In this document: in pieces, positions 1 through 7,968 of the stretch | How the letters are laid out: every line of letters begins with the position of its first letter | Numbering within the stretch: position 1 is the first letter of the stretch | Assembly: GCA_045658225.1 (NCBI GenBank) | Contig: JAZOUO010000030.1 | Location: 1-34,889 of the forward strand | DNA length: 34,889 bases | Reading direction: 5' to 3' | Origin: SVTX01 sp045658225 | Lineage (GTDB): Bacteria; Bacillota; Clostridia; Oscillospirales; CAG-272 | Position numbers and translations under genes: made by a program | Notes under the pieces: model-generated | Told to the model about the DNA's origin: nothing | Seen by the model: the letters and a program-made list of their open reading frames with translations, nothing else | The model's database searches: none

Positions 1-38
1 GCCATACAAGCTCATACTTCGCTGGTATAGCACAGTCG
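1..38 (+). repeat. Duplicated 5' portion of tRNA-Thr with its upstream flank
   Basis: These 38 bases are repeated exactly at 81-118, an offset of 80. The repeat covers about 20 bases of upstream flank plus the first 18 bases of the tRNA-Thr gene (acceptor 5' strand and the start of the D arm). After base 38 the copies diverge, and this one runs into an unrelated small hairpin (ACCACC/GGTGGT, 48-62) instead of a tRNA body. I read it as a broken tandem copy. It may continue to the left of the window. Confidence 0.75.
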
Positions 39-100
39 AGTAGGTTCACCACCTTCGGTGGTTTAGCACTACCTCCTTGTGCCATACAAGCTCATACTTC

Positions 101-176
101 GCTGGTATAGCACAGTCGGTAGTGCAGCTGATTCGTAATCAGCAGGTCGTGTGTTCGAGTCACATTACCAGCTCCA
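101..176 (+). tRNA. tRNA-Thr (anticodon CGT)
   Basis: A complete 76-base cloverleaf with encoded CCA. The acceptor stem pairs GCTGGTA with TACCAGC and the discriminator base is T. The D stem is GCAC/GTGC. The anticodon stem GCTGA/TCAGC encloses the loop TTCGTAA, giving anticodon CGT, which reads ACG (Thr). The T arm has the loop TTCGAGT on a GTGTG/CACAT stem. It is followed directly by a strong terminator that begins inside the CCA end. Confidence 0.95.
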
Positions 177-217
177 AAGTAAAAAGGAGAGGTATAAGCC
201 TCTCCTTTTTACTTTGG
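174..217 (+). terminator. Terminator after tRNA-Thr
   Basis: A perfect 19-base inverted repeat (174-192 and 199-217) with a 6-base loop. The descending arm contains a run of five T. It starts at the CC of the tRNA CCA end, so the mature tRNA 3' end lies at the hairpin foot. Confidence 0.85.
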
Positions 218-310
218 CTCTTATGACGAAGAACACCGTAAATGCGAAGCATTTGCAGGTTTGACGCTAGAATAACAAACGGAACAAGCAATCCTCACGC
301 GTCAAACAAT

Positions 311-337
311 GTTCTGAGTCACATTACCAGCTCCAAA
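311..337 (+). repeat. 3' tRNA-Thr remnant (T arm and acceptor 3' strand)
   Basis: Bases 316-337 are identical to 157-178 of the intact tRNA-Thr (T-arm 3' side, acceptor 3' strand, CCA). The match continues to the left through GTTC with one extra T. No matching 5' half lies directly upstream, so this is not a working tRNA. As with the intact gene, a terminator follows at once. Confidence 0.75.
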
Positions 338-370
338 ACAAAAGAGAGGGATAAACCCTCTCTTTTTGTT
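337..370. terminator. Bidirectional terminator after tRNA remnant / pdxK
   Basis: The arms AACAAAAGAGAGGG and CCCTCTCTTTTTGTT around ATAAA form a stem with one bulged T and T-rich 3' sides on both strands. It lies at the 3' end of the tRNA remnant and three bases from the stop codon of the minus-strand kinase gene, so it probably serves both. Confidence 0.75.
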
Positions 371-372
371 GT

Positions 373-1212
373 TTATTTTATGGATTTCAACCTCTCACAC
401 AGCGAGGGAATGACTTTTTCAAAGTGAACGCCGTAATCAATGGGTGTTTCGTCGGTCTGGGTTGCGATAATACTATCGCAGACAAAGTCTGCGGCAAGAG
501 CTGCGCTTTCTTGAACACTCATACCGTTCATAAGTCCGCCGATAAAGACGGAGGAATAAATATCACCCGTGCCGTGATATTTCTGTTCAATCTTTGTGTT
601 GTAGTCCTCAAAAAACTCGCCTGTTTCGCTGTCATAGCCCATACAGCCGAGGAGCGTATCATCAAAGGAAACTCCCGTTATAACGGCTTTTTTGCAGCCG
701 AGAGCCGCGAGGCGACGGAGAATGTCCTCAATATATTCTCTTGAATATCCGTAATCCTTGTAGGGAATATCAAGCATAAAGCAAGCCTCGGTGAGATTGG
801 GAATAATTATGTCAGCCTTGGCGCAGAGGGTTGCCATTTTGCGAGCGAAATTCATATCAAACGCAGGGTAGAGCTTACCGTTGTCTCCCATAACGGGGTC
901 AACGATTTTGAGCACACCGTCACCGAAACCCTCAAATATAGAGATAACGCTGTCTATCTGCTCAAACGAGCCAAGGTAGCCCGTGCCTATCGCGTCAAAC
1001 CTGAAGCCTTGTTCCTTCCAATGCTTGGTTATTGGTTGTATCTCGCCCGAGAGATCGCAGAACGTAAAGCCCGAAAACATTGTGTGTGTTGAGAGGACTG
1101 CGGTGGGGAGAATTGCCGTTTCAACTCCCATTGCAGATATGATGGGGAGTGCGACTGTAAGCGAGCATTTGCCGACGCAGGAAATATCCTGTACGGTTAA
1201 AATTCTTTTCAT
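373..1212 (-). CDS. pdxY: Pyridoxal/pyridoxamine kinase (PdxK/PdxY-like)
   Basis: Predicted cytosolic kinase of the ribokinase-like fold that phosphorylates B6 vitamers (pyridoxal, pyridoxamine, pyridoxine) to the 5'-phosphate, a salvage step for PLP. The 279 aa length is normal. Family marks seen: N-terminal VQDISCVGKCS (residues 7-17, substrate site), GTGYLGS (77-82), DPVMGDNGKLY (105-115), PNLTEA (138-143), and the nucleotide and catalytic segment HGTGD (213-217) carrying the base Asp. The start at 1212 has AGAAGG nine bases upstream; an in-frame ATG at 1281 would add 23 residues without family similarity and overlaps the promoter. Monocistronic. Symbol assigned by family; paralogue identity (PdxK or PdxY) is not certain. 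Confidence 0.9.
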   Translation of the reverse strand: MKRILTVQDISCVGKCSLTVALPIISAMGVETAILPTAVLSTHTMFSGFTFCDLSGEIQPITKHWKEQGFRFDAIGTGYLGSFEQIDSVISIFEGFGDGVLKIVDPVMGDNGKLYPAFDMNFARKMATLCAKADIIIPNLTEACFMLDIPYKDYGYSREYIEDILRRLAALGCKKAVITGVSFDDTLLGCMGYDSETGEFFEDYNTKIEQKYHGTGDIYSSVFIGGLMNGMSVQESAALAADFVCDSIIATQTDETPIDYGVHFEKVIPSLCERLKSIK

Positions 1213-1252
1213 TGTAATGCCTTCTTTCGTGTTGGGTTTCGCTATGCAGTAT

Positions 1253-1281
1253 ATTTTACACTTTTTTTCTGCCTGTGTCAA
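1253..1281 (-). promoter_or_regulatory. Sigma-A promoter of the pdxY-like gene
   Basis: On the minus strand: TTGACA (1276-1281), 17-base spacer, TAAAAT (1253-1258), about 40 bases ahead of the start codon. Confidence 0.75.
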
Positions 1282-1373
1282 TAATTTTCAAAAAAAATTT
1301 GGTTTTAATCTTATTTTATATCGAAAAACAAAATGTATTGTAGAGATATAAACAAAAAGTTTATAAAATTTCC

Positions 1374-1399
1374 CAAAATGCTCTTTACAAAGCATTTTG
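1374..1399. promoter_or_regulatory. Inverted repeat over the nrdR -35 region (possible operator)
   Basis: CAAAATGCT (1374-1382) and AGCATTTTG (1391-1399) are perfect 9-base arms around an 8-base centre that contains the -35 hexamer. A protein bound here would block the promoter. It does not look like the NrdR box, so the regulator is unknown. Confidence 0.45.
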
Positions 1400-1412
1400 C
1401 TTGTGGTATAAT
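1384..1412 (+). promoter_or_regulatory. Promoter of nrdR
   Basis: TTTACA (1384-1389), 17-base spacer, TATAAT (1407-1412), with an extended -10 TG at 1404-1405. The nrdR start codon lies 40 bases downstream. Confidence 0.8.
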
Positions 1413-1451
1413 ATTCATATAAGACTACATACCGAAAGGAATTTGATATAT

Positions 1452-1895
1452 ATGAGATGTCCCGTTTGCGGAGCAGGCGACAGCAAAGTTATAGATTCAA
1501 GACCCGTAGAGGAGGGAAACAGCATACGTCGACGCAGAGAATGTCTTGCATGTCAGAAGCGTTTTAACACGTTTGAAGTGCTTGAGTCAGTTCAGATAAT
1601 CGTTATAAAAAAGAACGGCGAAAAGGAGCTTTTTGACAGAACAAAGCTTCTCGGCGGAATACTCAAGGCAACTCAGAAGCGACCTGTAAATGCAGAGGAG
1701 ATAGTTGCCGAGGTTGAGAGTGAGCTTCAGAATTCGCTGAGAAACGAGATCACAACTACTGAGATAGGTGAGATGGTTATGGAAAAGCTGAAGTCTGCTG
1801 ACAAGGTGGCTTATGTCAGATTTGCTTCTGTTTATCGCGAGTTTACCGACGTTAATAATTTTCTTGACGAGCTTATGGAGCTTATCAGACGATAA
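1452..1895 (+). CDS. nrdR: Transcriptional repressor NrdR
   Basis: Zinc-ribbon/ATP-cone repressor of ribonucleotide reductase genes, controlled by ATP/dATP binding. The 147 aa match the usual length (about 150). Zinc ligands C3, C6, C31 and C34 are visible (CPVC and CLAC), followed by a RRRR basic patch that contacts DNA. The ATP-cone runs from about residue 49 (KKNGEKELFDRTKL) to 135. The start at 1452 follows GAAAGGA. A longer in-frame start at 1401 would fall inside the promoter and is rejected. It has its own promoter and terminator; in many Clostridia nrdR likewise sits near cell-division and sporulation genes. Confidence 0.95.
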   Translation: MRCPVCGAGDSKVIDSRPVEEGNSIRRRRECLACQKRFNTFEVLESVQIIVIKKNGEKELFDRTKLLGGILKATQKRPVNAEEIVAEVESELQNSLRNEITTTEIGEMVMEKLKSADKVAYVRFASVYREFTDVNNFLDELMELIRR

Positions 1896-1898
1896 TGA

Positions 1899-1928
1899 AA
1901 AAATACGGCGATTGCGCCGTATTTTTTT
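1899..1928 (+). terminator. Terminator after nrdR
   Basis: AAATACGGCG / CGCCGTATTT with loop ATTG, followed by a T run to 1928. The promoter of the next gene (gerA-like, start 1975) is not obvious in the 46 bases between. Confidence 0.85.
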
Positions 1929-1974
1929 ATGCTCTGTGGCAAATAATAACATTAAAATCTATCGGGAGCTTTAT

Positions 1975-3423
1975 ATGAAGGAATTTGCCGAAAAGTATTC
2001 AGAAAACATCAAGATATTTGACGATATATTCTGCGTTAAGGAGAATTTTGACATTATTAAAAAAACACTCAAAATAGGTGCGGACGAGCTTACGCTGTAT
2101 TATATTGACGGCTTTGTAAAGGACGTTGTGATGCAAAAGCTTATGTCGGATTTTGTCTCACTTAAAACGCTCGAGCCCAATAAGGATCTGTTTTCCTGCA
2201 ATGACCATAGAGACGCGGTGCTGGCTTTTATGGAATGCAACGTCTCTTACGTGGAGAGCGATATTACCGCTGACGTTGACTCTGCGGTGCAGATGGTTAT
2301 GTCGGGCGCGACGCTTGTTCTCGGCTCGCGCTTTGGCGCAAACGGCATAATTATTGACGCAAGGACATATCCCGCGAGAAGCACGGGAGAGCCCGAGGGC
2401 GATAAGGTCATGAGGGGCGCGAGAGACGGATTTGTGGAAACATTGATATTCAATACCGCGCTTATTCGTAGGAGAATAAGAAATTCCTCGCTTACAATGA
2501 GCTATATTACCGTCGGCAAGGATTCAAGGACGGATATAGTGGTCTGCTATATGAAGGACAGGGCGGATATGGAGTACGTACAAAATCTCAAGGACAAGAT
2601 ACAAAGCATAAAGACGGATTCGCTTGCTATGGGGCACGAGTCACTTGCGGAGTGTCTTATAAAGAAAAAATGGTATAACCCATTTCCTAAAATAAGATAC
2701 ACCGAGCGTCCCGATTCGGCGGCGGCACAATTACTTGAGGGAAGCGTGCTTGTCATTATAGATAACTCGCCAGAGGTTATGATACTTCCAACATCAATAT
2801 TTGACTTTATGCAGGAGACCAACGACTTTTATTTTCCACCGCTTACGGGGTCTTATATCAGAGTAGTACGGCACATAGTTTTCTGGCTTGCGCTTTTTTT
2901 GACTCCGCTGTGGTATTTTGCGGTGACTCACGAGGCGATTGTTCCTGAATGGCTTTCGTTTATCATTCCGCAGGACAGGGGACGGATACCCATATTGGCG
3001 CAGCTTCTTCTGACAGAGTTTATAATCGATGGACTTCGCATGGCGTCACTCAACACGCCAAATATGCTGTCAAACTCGCTCTCTGTTGTGGGTGGGCTTA
3101 TACTCGGAGATTTTGCGGTAAATATCGGTTGGCTTATCCCCGAGGTCATACTGTATATGGCTTTTGTGGCTATTGCGAACTTTACGCAGAGAAGCTACGA
3201 GCTTGGATATGCGTTCAAGTTTTTGAGAATACTTCTCCTGATACTCACAGCCCTATTTGGCGGTTGGGGACTGCTTGGAGGAAGTCTGCTTATCATTGTC
3301 CTTATAGCGACGAACAAGACGGTCAACGGAAAAAGAAGCTATCTTTACCCCCTCATACCGTTCAATTTCAAAGCGCTCAAGTCCTTGTTTATTCGAGTGA
3401 GAAAGAGTGATTTTACAGAGTGA
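1975..3423 (+). CDS. Spore germination protein, GerA/SpoVAF family (A subunit)
   Basis: Predicted spore inner-membrane protein of the GerA family. The family signature PARSTGEPEGDKVMRGARDG is present about a third of the way in, followed by the FNTALIRRRIR segment. An N-terminal cytosolic domain of about 300 residues precedes four to five hydrophobic segments at the C-terminus (from VVRHIVFWLALFL to LLIIVLIATNK). The 482 aa and the opening region (YYIDGFVKDVVMQKLM) fit SpoVAF-like members better than the longer GerAA/GerKA. The start at 1975 has GGGAGC upstream; frame extension to 1813 runs back into nrdR and its terminator. No B or C subunit genes follow, so it probably acts with proteins encoded elsewhere, such as SpoVA channel components. 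Expression in the forespore is expected but I see no clear sigma-G promoter. Confidence 0.85.
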   Translation: MKEFAEKYSENIKIFDDIFCVKENFDIIKKTLKIGADELTLYYIDGFVKDVVMQKLMSDFVSLKTLEPNKDLFSCNDHRDAVLAFMECNVSYVESDITADVDSAVQMVMSGATLVLGSRFGANGIIIDARTYPARSTGEPEGDKVMRGARDGFVETLIFNTALIRRRIRNSSLTMSYITVGKDSRTDIVVCYMKDRADMEYVQNLKDKIQSIKTDSLAMGHESLAECLIKKKWYNPFPKIRYTERPDSAAAQLLEGSVLVIIDNSPEVMILPTSIFDFMQETNDFYFPPLTGSYIRVVRHIVFWLALFLTPLWYFAVTHEAIVPEWLSFIIPQDRGRIPILAQLLLTEFIIDGLRMASLNTPNMLSNSLSVVGGLILGDFAVNIGWLIPEVILYMAFVAIANFTQRSYELGYAFKFLRILLLILTALFGGWGLLGGSLLIIVLIATNKTVNGKRSYLYPLIPFNFKALKSLFIRVRKSDFTE

Positions 3424-3430
3424 TTTTTGA

Positions 3431-3476
3431 CGGCGGCTCGGCAGCTTTTGCGAGCCGCCGCAACTCTTTGTTTTTG
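3431..3476 (+). terminator. Terminator after gerA-like gene
   Basis: GC-rich stem CGGCGGCTCG / CGAGCCGCCG (3431-3440, 3451-3460), 10-base loop, then a T-rich stretch (3467-3475). Confidence 0.7.
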
Positions 3477-3523
3477 AGGCTGAAAAATTATTAAAATGTT
3501 CACGAAATACTTGTCCCGACCCC

Positions 3524-3552
3524 TTGATTTTATATAGTTTATATATTATAAT
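3524..3552 (+). promoter_or_regulatory. Promoter of the dcw cluster
   Basis: TTGATT (3524-3529), 17-base spacer, TATAAT (3547-3552), 33 bases before the rsmH start codon. It is the only convincing promoter before the gene run that extends to ftsQ. Confidence 0.75.
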
Positions 3553-3585
3553 ATATTTGTATTGCTATGTTTGAGAGGCGAAATT

Positions 3586-4533
3586 ATGGAAACTCAAGGA
3601 CTTAAATTTTCACACCGTTCGGTATTGCTTGATGAGTGTATTGAAAACCTCAACATTGACCCGAACGGCATTTACATAGACGGCACGGCAGGTGGCGGAG
3701 GTCATTCCTACGAAATAGCCAAAAGACTGACGGGCGGTAGACTTATCGCCATAGATCAGGACGAAGCGGCTATCGCAGCGGCGAGCAAGAGACTTGCCGA
3801 GTTTGGTGACAGAGTGACTATCGTCAGAAACAACTTTTCCAACATTGCGGACGTTTGCCGTGAGCTTGATATTAAAAAAATTAACGGCGTGCTTTTGGAT
3901 CTCGGCGTGTCCTCATATCAGCTTGACACGGCAGAGAGAGGATTTTCGCATAATGCGGACGCACCGCTTGATATGCGAATGGACAGACGAAATCAGCTTG
4001 ACGCATACACAGTTGTAAACCTTTATCCCGAGGACAAGATACGTAAAATAATCTACGATTACGGCGAGGACAGATTTGCGCCGAGAATAGCGTCGGCAAT
4101 AGTCCGTCGCAGAGAGATAAAGCCTATTGAGACTACGGGCGACCTTGTTGACGTAATCAAGAGCGCGATTCCCGCGGCGGCGCGAGAGGGAGGACATCAC
4201 CCCGCAAAGCGCACCTTTCAGGCGATTAGAATTGAGGTAAACGGAGAGCTTTCGGTTATTCAGCCTGCGATTGAGTCGGCGGCGGAGCTGCTTGCTCCCG
4301 GTGGAAGAATTGCCATAATCACGTTCCACTCGCTTGAGGACCGAATAGTCAAGCAAAGCTACGTAAAGCTCGCCGAGGGCTGCACCTGTCCGCCGAGAAT
4401 TCCCGTATGCGTGTGCGGAAACAAGCCCAAGGTTAAAGTAATATCGAAAAAGCCTATTTTGCCCACGGATACAGAGATTGAGGAAAATCCCCGTTCAAGA
4501 AGCGCGAAGCTTCGAGTAGCGGAAAAGCTTTGA
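3586..4533 (+). CDS. rsmH: 16S rRNA (cytosine1402-N4)-methyltransferase RsmH (MraW)
   Basis: Methylates N4 of C1402 in 16S rRNA using S-adenosylmethionine. 315 aa, normal length. The N-terminal HRSVLLDECIE is typical, and the SAM site motif DGTAGGGGHS (32-41) and AIDQDE (55-60) are visible. Further marks are LDLGVSSYQLD, GFSHNADAPLDMRMD, RTFQAIRIEVNGEL and ITFHSLEDRIVK, with the C-terminal RSRSAKLRVAEK. Start at 3586 with GAGAGG seven bases upstream; an upstream in-frame ATG at 3562 has no binding site. First gene of the cluster; mraZ, which usually precedes it, is absent. Confidence 0.97.
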   Translation: METQGLKFSHRSVLLDECIENLNIDPNGIYIDGTAGGGGHSYEIAKRLTGGRLIAIDQDEAAIAAASKRLAEFGDRVTIVRNNFSNIADVCRELDIKKINGVLLDLGVSSYQLDTAERGFSHNADAPLDMRMDRRNQLDAYTVVNLYPEDKIRKIIYDYGEDRFAPRIASAIVRRREIKPIETTGDLVDVIKSAIPAAAREGGHHPAKRTFQAIRIEVNGELSVIQPAIESAAELLAPGGRIAIITFHSLEDRIVKQSYVKLAEGCTCPPRIPVCVCGNKPKVKVISKKPILPTDTEIEENPRSRSAKLRVAEKL

Positions 4534-4591
4534 TTCTTTAGCCCCATTTTACAAATGGCTTGAAAAAAGCCTAAAACATATGGAGACGGAT

Positions 4592-5437
4592 ATGAAAAAC
4601 ATAAATGATTCCTGCTCTTATTACATAGGTCTGCTGTGTGAGAGGTTCCAAAATAAGGGTATCGCCGAAAAAGCCAGTATTGATGCCCAAAAGGATATAG
4701 CGGCGTCAAATAAAAGACGCACCAAACACAAGGACGACACGATAGACTACAAGAGCAAAAAATATAAAACAAGCTCGTATGACGGCAAGTTATATACGGG
4801 CAGTGAGGACTTTGCCCGATACTATAAAGACCTACGAGGGCCTAAATCCCCTGACGCCGCGTCAAGAGACGAGGAGGAATACAAAAAGGCGCTTGCAGAT
4901 GCCAAAGGGCAGATTAAATTACAGTCAAAAAAAGAGATGCGGCTTGCTATACGCAAGCTGATGGGGGAAAAGCTGAGGGAAATAGGTCTTATACCGATAA
5001 AGCCCAAAAGGCTGATGGAGAGTATAGGCAGAGGATTTCCCGACGCTGAAGCTCAGGGAGAGGTTAAGGCAAAGCACCAAGGGATACCTAAAGGTATTGC
5101 ATTTGCCATGATAATAATTTTTGTATCACTTCTTTTGATAGTCACCTCGTCCGTTATGGTAAGCCGCACAGAAAGCGATATTTCGCGTCTTGAGTCCAAG
5201 CTTGAGGATCTCAAGGAGGAGGAAGCTAAACTGAACGTTGATCTTGAGGTCAAAAACAATATGATTGACATAAAGGAGATCGCCGAGAGTGAGTACGGAA
5301 TGGTAAGCGCGGAGTATGTTGCGTCTCGATATATACAAATTGAGCGTGAGGACAAGATAATTTTGGACACAGGCTACTCACGCGAGTCTGCAATAGTCAG
5401 ACTCTTTGAAGCTTTAGGACTAAAAAAAGAGGATTGA
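4592..5437 (+). CDS. FtsL-like septum protein with long cytoplasmic N-terminus
   Basis: Position between rsmH and the PBP gene identifies the slot of ftsL. The protein has a single membrane segment at residues about 168-190 followed by a short coiled coil (SRTESDISRLESKLEDLKEE) and an extracytoplasmic tail, which is the FtsL layout (part of the FtsQLB subcomplex that activates FtsWI). What differs is the N-terminus: about 165 charged, Lys-rich residues precede the membrane segment, against roughly 30-60 in typical FtsL. Start choice: ATG 4592 has GGAG six bases upstream; ATG 4580 (four residues longer) has none. Sequence similarity to FtsL is too low to see by eye, so the call rests on topology and context. 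Confidence 0.7.
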   Translation: MKNINDSCSYYIGLLCERFQNKGIAEKASIDAQKDIAASNKRRTKHKDDTIDYKSKKYKTSSYDGKLYTGSEDFARYYKDLRGPKSPDAASRDEEEYKKALADAKGQIKLQSKKEMRLAIRKLMGEKLREIGLIPIKPKRLMESIGRGFPDAEAQGEVKAKHQGIPKGIAFAMIIIFVSLLLIVTSSVMVSRTESDISRLESKLEDLKEEEAKLNVDLEVKNNMIDIKEIAESEYGMVSAEYVASRYIQIEREDKIILDTGYSRESAIVRLFEALGLKKED

Positions 5438-5519
5438 TGTGGCATACAGATTAGTAATATATACGCCACGGACAAACATATAATCTATTCAGAACACAGA
5501 ACAAAGAAAGGGAGGAGAC

Positions 5520-7907
5520 ATGGAAGGCGGAACACCGAGTAATAAGGTTCTGAAAAGGTCAGCAGTGATCTGCGCCGTTATTACGGTACTTCTCCTGCTC
5601 CTTTGCTTGAGAATCTTTTCTATACAGCTCTTTGATTTTAAGAAATACGAGCAAAAGGTAATTGACCAGATAACACAGGTCACACCCGTATCTGCTGACA
5701 GAGGCGAGATATACGACAAAAACGGCATAGTTATTGCCACAAACATAACTACGTACAGGCTTTTTATTGACCCCGCAGTAATATCCCAGCAGACAGTCAA
5801 CGACGCTCGCGGATATGCCGAGATAATTGCAAAGGGGCTCTCGCAAATAGAATCTTTAGGTCTTACCTACGACGAGATAATAGCGCAGACAACTTATACA
5901 AGATACAGAGACAGAACGCTTAAAAAGCATATCTCACAAGAGGATGCCGACAAGGTTAGAGAATTTCTTGAGGAGGCGGAGATAGATGATCTCGCTCTTG
6001 TGCATCTTCAGGCAACAAGTAAGAGGTATTATCCGTATGAAAGTCTTGGCTCTCACGCCCTCGGATTTACCAACAGCGACGGCGACGGAATATACGGCAT
6101 AGAGCTTCAGTACAATGAGTATTTGCAGGGCACGGACGGAAAGTACGTGACCGCAAAGGACTCGTCGGGCAAAGAAATGCCTTACGATTACGAAAGCTAT
6201 ATTCCTGCAATTGACGGATACAGTGTTGTCACTACTATTGACGTTTACATTCAGGCGGAGCTTGAAGTGCAGGTCAAGCAGGCGTATCTTGAGTCGGGCG
6301 GAAAGAACAGAGCCTGCGGCGTGGTTATGGACGTTAACACGGGCGCGGTGCTCGCTATGGCGACTTACCCTAATTTTGACCTCAATAATCCTTGGACGTT
6401 GAATGAGGATTCGCAGACCAAGCTTGACAAAGCTCTCGCAAAGCTTTATGAGAGTGGACTAACTGAGGGAAGCGAAGAATTTCTGGATAAGGCCAGAGAG
6501 CTTTACTGCGAGACCTTGAGAATAAGCAATGCGGAAGCATCTCAGTATCGATATGATACCTATGAGGAGTTTCATTCTGCGCTCTCGCAGGGACTTATGC
6601 TTGCTATGTGGAACAACAAGGTGACCACAGAGGTATATATGCCGGGTTCAACCTTTAAGGTTATTACTGCGGCGATGGCGTACGAAGAAGATCTTGTAAG
6701 GGCAAATGAGACGTTCTCTTGCCCCGGTTATCATATCGTGCTTGGACAGAAGATAAAGTGCCACAAGATCACTGGACACGGAAGTCTTACGTTCGCAAGA
6801 GGAATCCAGCAGTCCTGCAACCCCGTGCTTATGATGATGGGCGCGCGTATAGGACAGAGTAGATTTTATGATTATTTCAACGCATTTGGATACCTTGATA
6901 AGACGGGAATCGACATTCAGGGTGAGGGCGTTAGTATTTTCTTTGAAAAAGAGAATTTTACCGAGCTTGACCTCGCGGTCACATCCTTCGGTCAAAACTT
7001 TAAGATATCCGTAATGCAGCACCTGTCAGCGATAAGCGCGGTGGCAAACGGCGGAAAACTCGTCACGCCCCATTTGCTGCAGGAGGTGCGCGACAATGAC
7101 GGAAACGTCATACATTCTTATGAAACACAAGTCAAGCGTCAGGTGATCAGCGAGGAGACATCAAGAATTGTTTCCGAGGTACTACGCGAGGGTGTTGCTA
7201 CTGACGGCGGAGCTAAGAACTCTTACGTTGCGGGATACAGAGTTGCCGCAAAGACGGGTACGTCCGAGAAAAAGGACACGCACGACACAAGCTACACGCC
7301 TTACGTTTGCTCAACCGTGGCGTATGCGCCCGCAGACTCACCTGAGATAGCGGCGATAATTATGGTTGACGAGCCTACCGAAGGCGTGCTTTACGGAAGT
7401 GTTGTGGCAGCACCTTACATAGGACAGCTTCTTGAGGAAATACTGCCTTATTACGGAGTTGAGGCGGTGTTTGACGAAGACGAGCTTGCAAAGCAGGCTA
7501 TCGAGACACCTTGGCTTATAGCGCTTAGCGTTGAAAGAGCGCAGGAGCTTGCAGAGATGTACGGTGTATCTCTTGATATAGTAGGTGACGGAGACAAGGT
7601 GCTTGCGCAGTCACCCGCGCCCTTGACTCTTATGGAAAAGGGCTCCGCAAAGGTAGTGCTTTACACTACCGAGGAATCAAAAAATAACAGAAAAACGGTT
7701 ATAGTCCCCGATCTTTTGGGAATGACCGCAGTGGCGGCAAACGGTACGCTTACGGGCTACGGACTCAACATCAAGATATCGGGAACGAAAAATTATATGT
7801 CGGGCACGGGAGCCGTAGTTTACGAGCAATCTATACCGGCGGGAACACCCGTTGAGATAGGAACAGTGGTTGAACTGAAGTTCAGGTATCTCGACGCCGA
7901 CGATTAA
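5520..7907 (+). CDS. Class B penicillin-binding protein with C-terminal PASTA (FtsI/SpoVD type)
   Basis: Transpeptidase that cross-links peptidoglycan at the division or spore septum, working with the SEDS protein encoded downstream. 795 aa. One N-terminal membrane anchor (about 14-34), then the PBP dimerisation domain (TPVSADRGEIYDKNG), then the transpeptidase domain with active-site S377 in STFK, S432 in SCN and K578 in KTGT. The C-terminus carries a clear PASTA domain (VIVPDLLGMTAVAANGTL onward) and a more divergent PASTA-like segment before it. About 60 extra residues, rich in Glu, Leu and Tyr, lie between the PNFDLNNPW motif and the active serine. Start at 5520 after GGGAGGAG. The sequence does not say whether it serves division, sporulation or both. 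Confidence 0.92.
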   Translation: MEGGTPSNKVLKRSAVICAVITVLLLLLCLRIFSIQLFDFKKYEQKVIDQITQVTPVSADRGEIYDKNGIVIATNITTYRLFIDPAVISQQTVNDARGYAEIIAKGLSQIESLGLTYDEIIAQTTYTRYRDRTLKKHISQEDADKVREFLEEAEIDDLALVHLQATSKRYYPYESLGSHALGFTNSDGDGIYGIELQYNEYLQGTDGKYVTAKDSSGKEMPYDYESYIPAIDGYSVVTTIDVYIQAELEVQVKQAYLESGGKNRACGVVMDVNTGAVLAMATYPNFDLNNPWTLNEDSQTKLDKALAKLYESGLTEGSEEFLDKARELYCETLRISNAEASQYRYDTYEEFHSALSQGLMLAMWNNKVTTEVYMPGSTFKVITAAMAYEEDLVRANETFSCPGYHIVLGQKIKCHKITGHGSLTFARGIQQSCNPVLMMMGARIGQSRFYDYFNAFGYLDKTGIDIQGEGVSIFFEKENFTELDLAVTSFGQNFKISVMQHLSAISAVANGGKLVTPHLLQEVRDNDGNVIHSYETQVKRQVISEETSRIVSEVLREGVATDGGAKNSYVAGYRVAAKTGTSEKKDTHDTSYTPYVCSTVAYAPADSPEIAAIIMVDEPTEGVLYGSVVAAPYIGQLLEEILPYYGVEAVFDEDELAKQAIETPWLIALSVERAQELAEMYGVSLDIVGDGDKVLAQSPAPLTLMEKGSAKVVLYTTEESKNNRKTVIVPDLLGMTAVAANGTLTGYGLNIKISGTKNYMSGTGAVVYEQSIPAGTPVEIGTVVELKFRYLDADD

Positions 7908-7968
7908 ACGGCAAAATAAGCCGACGGAAGTATAAATTATTCAAAAACTTATATTTTCGGAGGTTTAT

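Noticed and set aside
101..337. tRNA-Thr 3' repeat as attL/attR of an integrated element
   Set aside because: Only about 140 bases lie between the two 3' copies and no integrase is present; it could be a trace of past events but not a current element.
373..1281. Longer start for the pyridoxal kinase at 1281
   Set aside because: The extra 23 residues lack family similarity and overlap a good promoter; ATG at 1212 has AGAAGG at the right distance.
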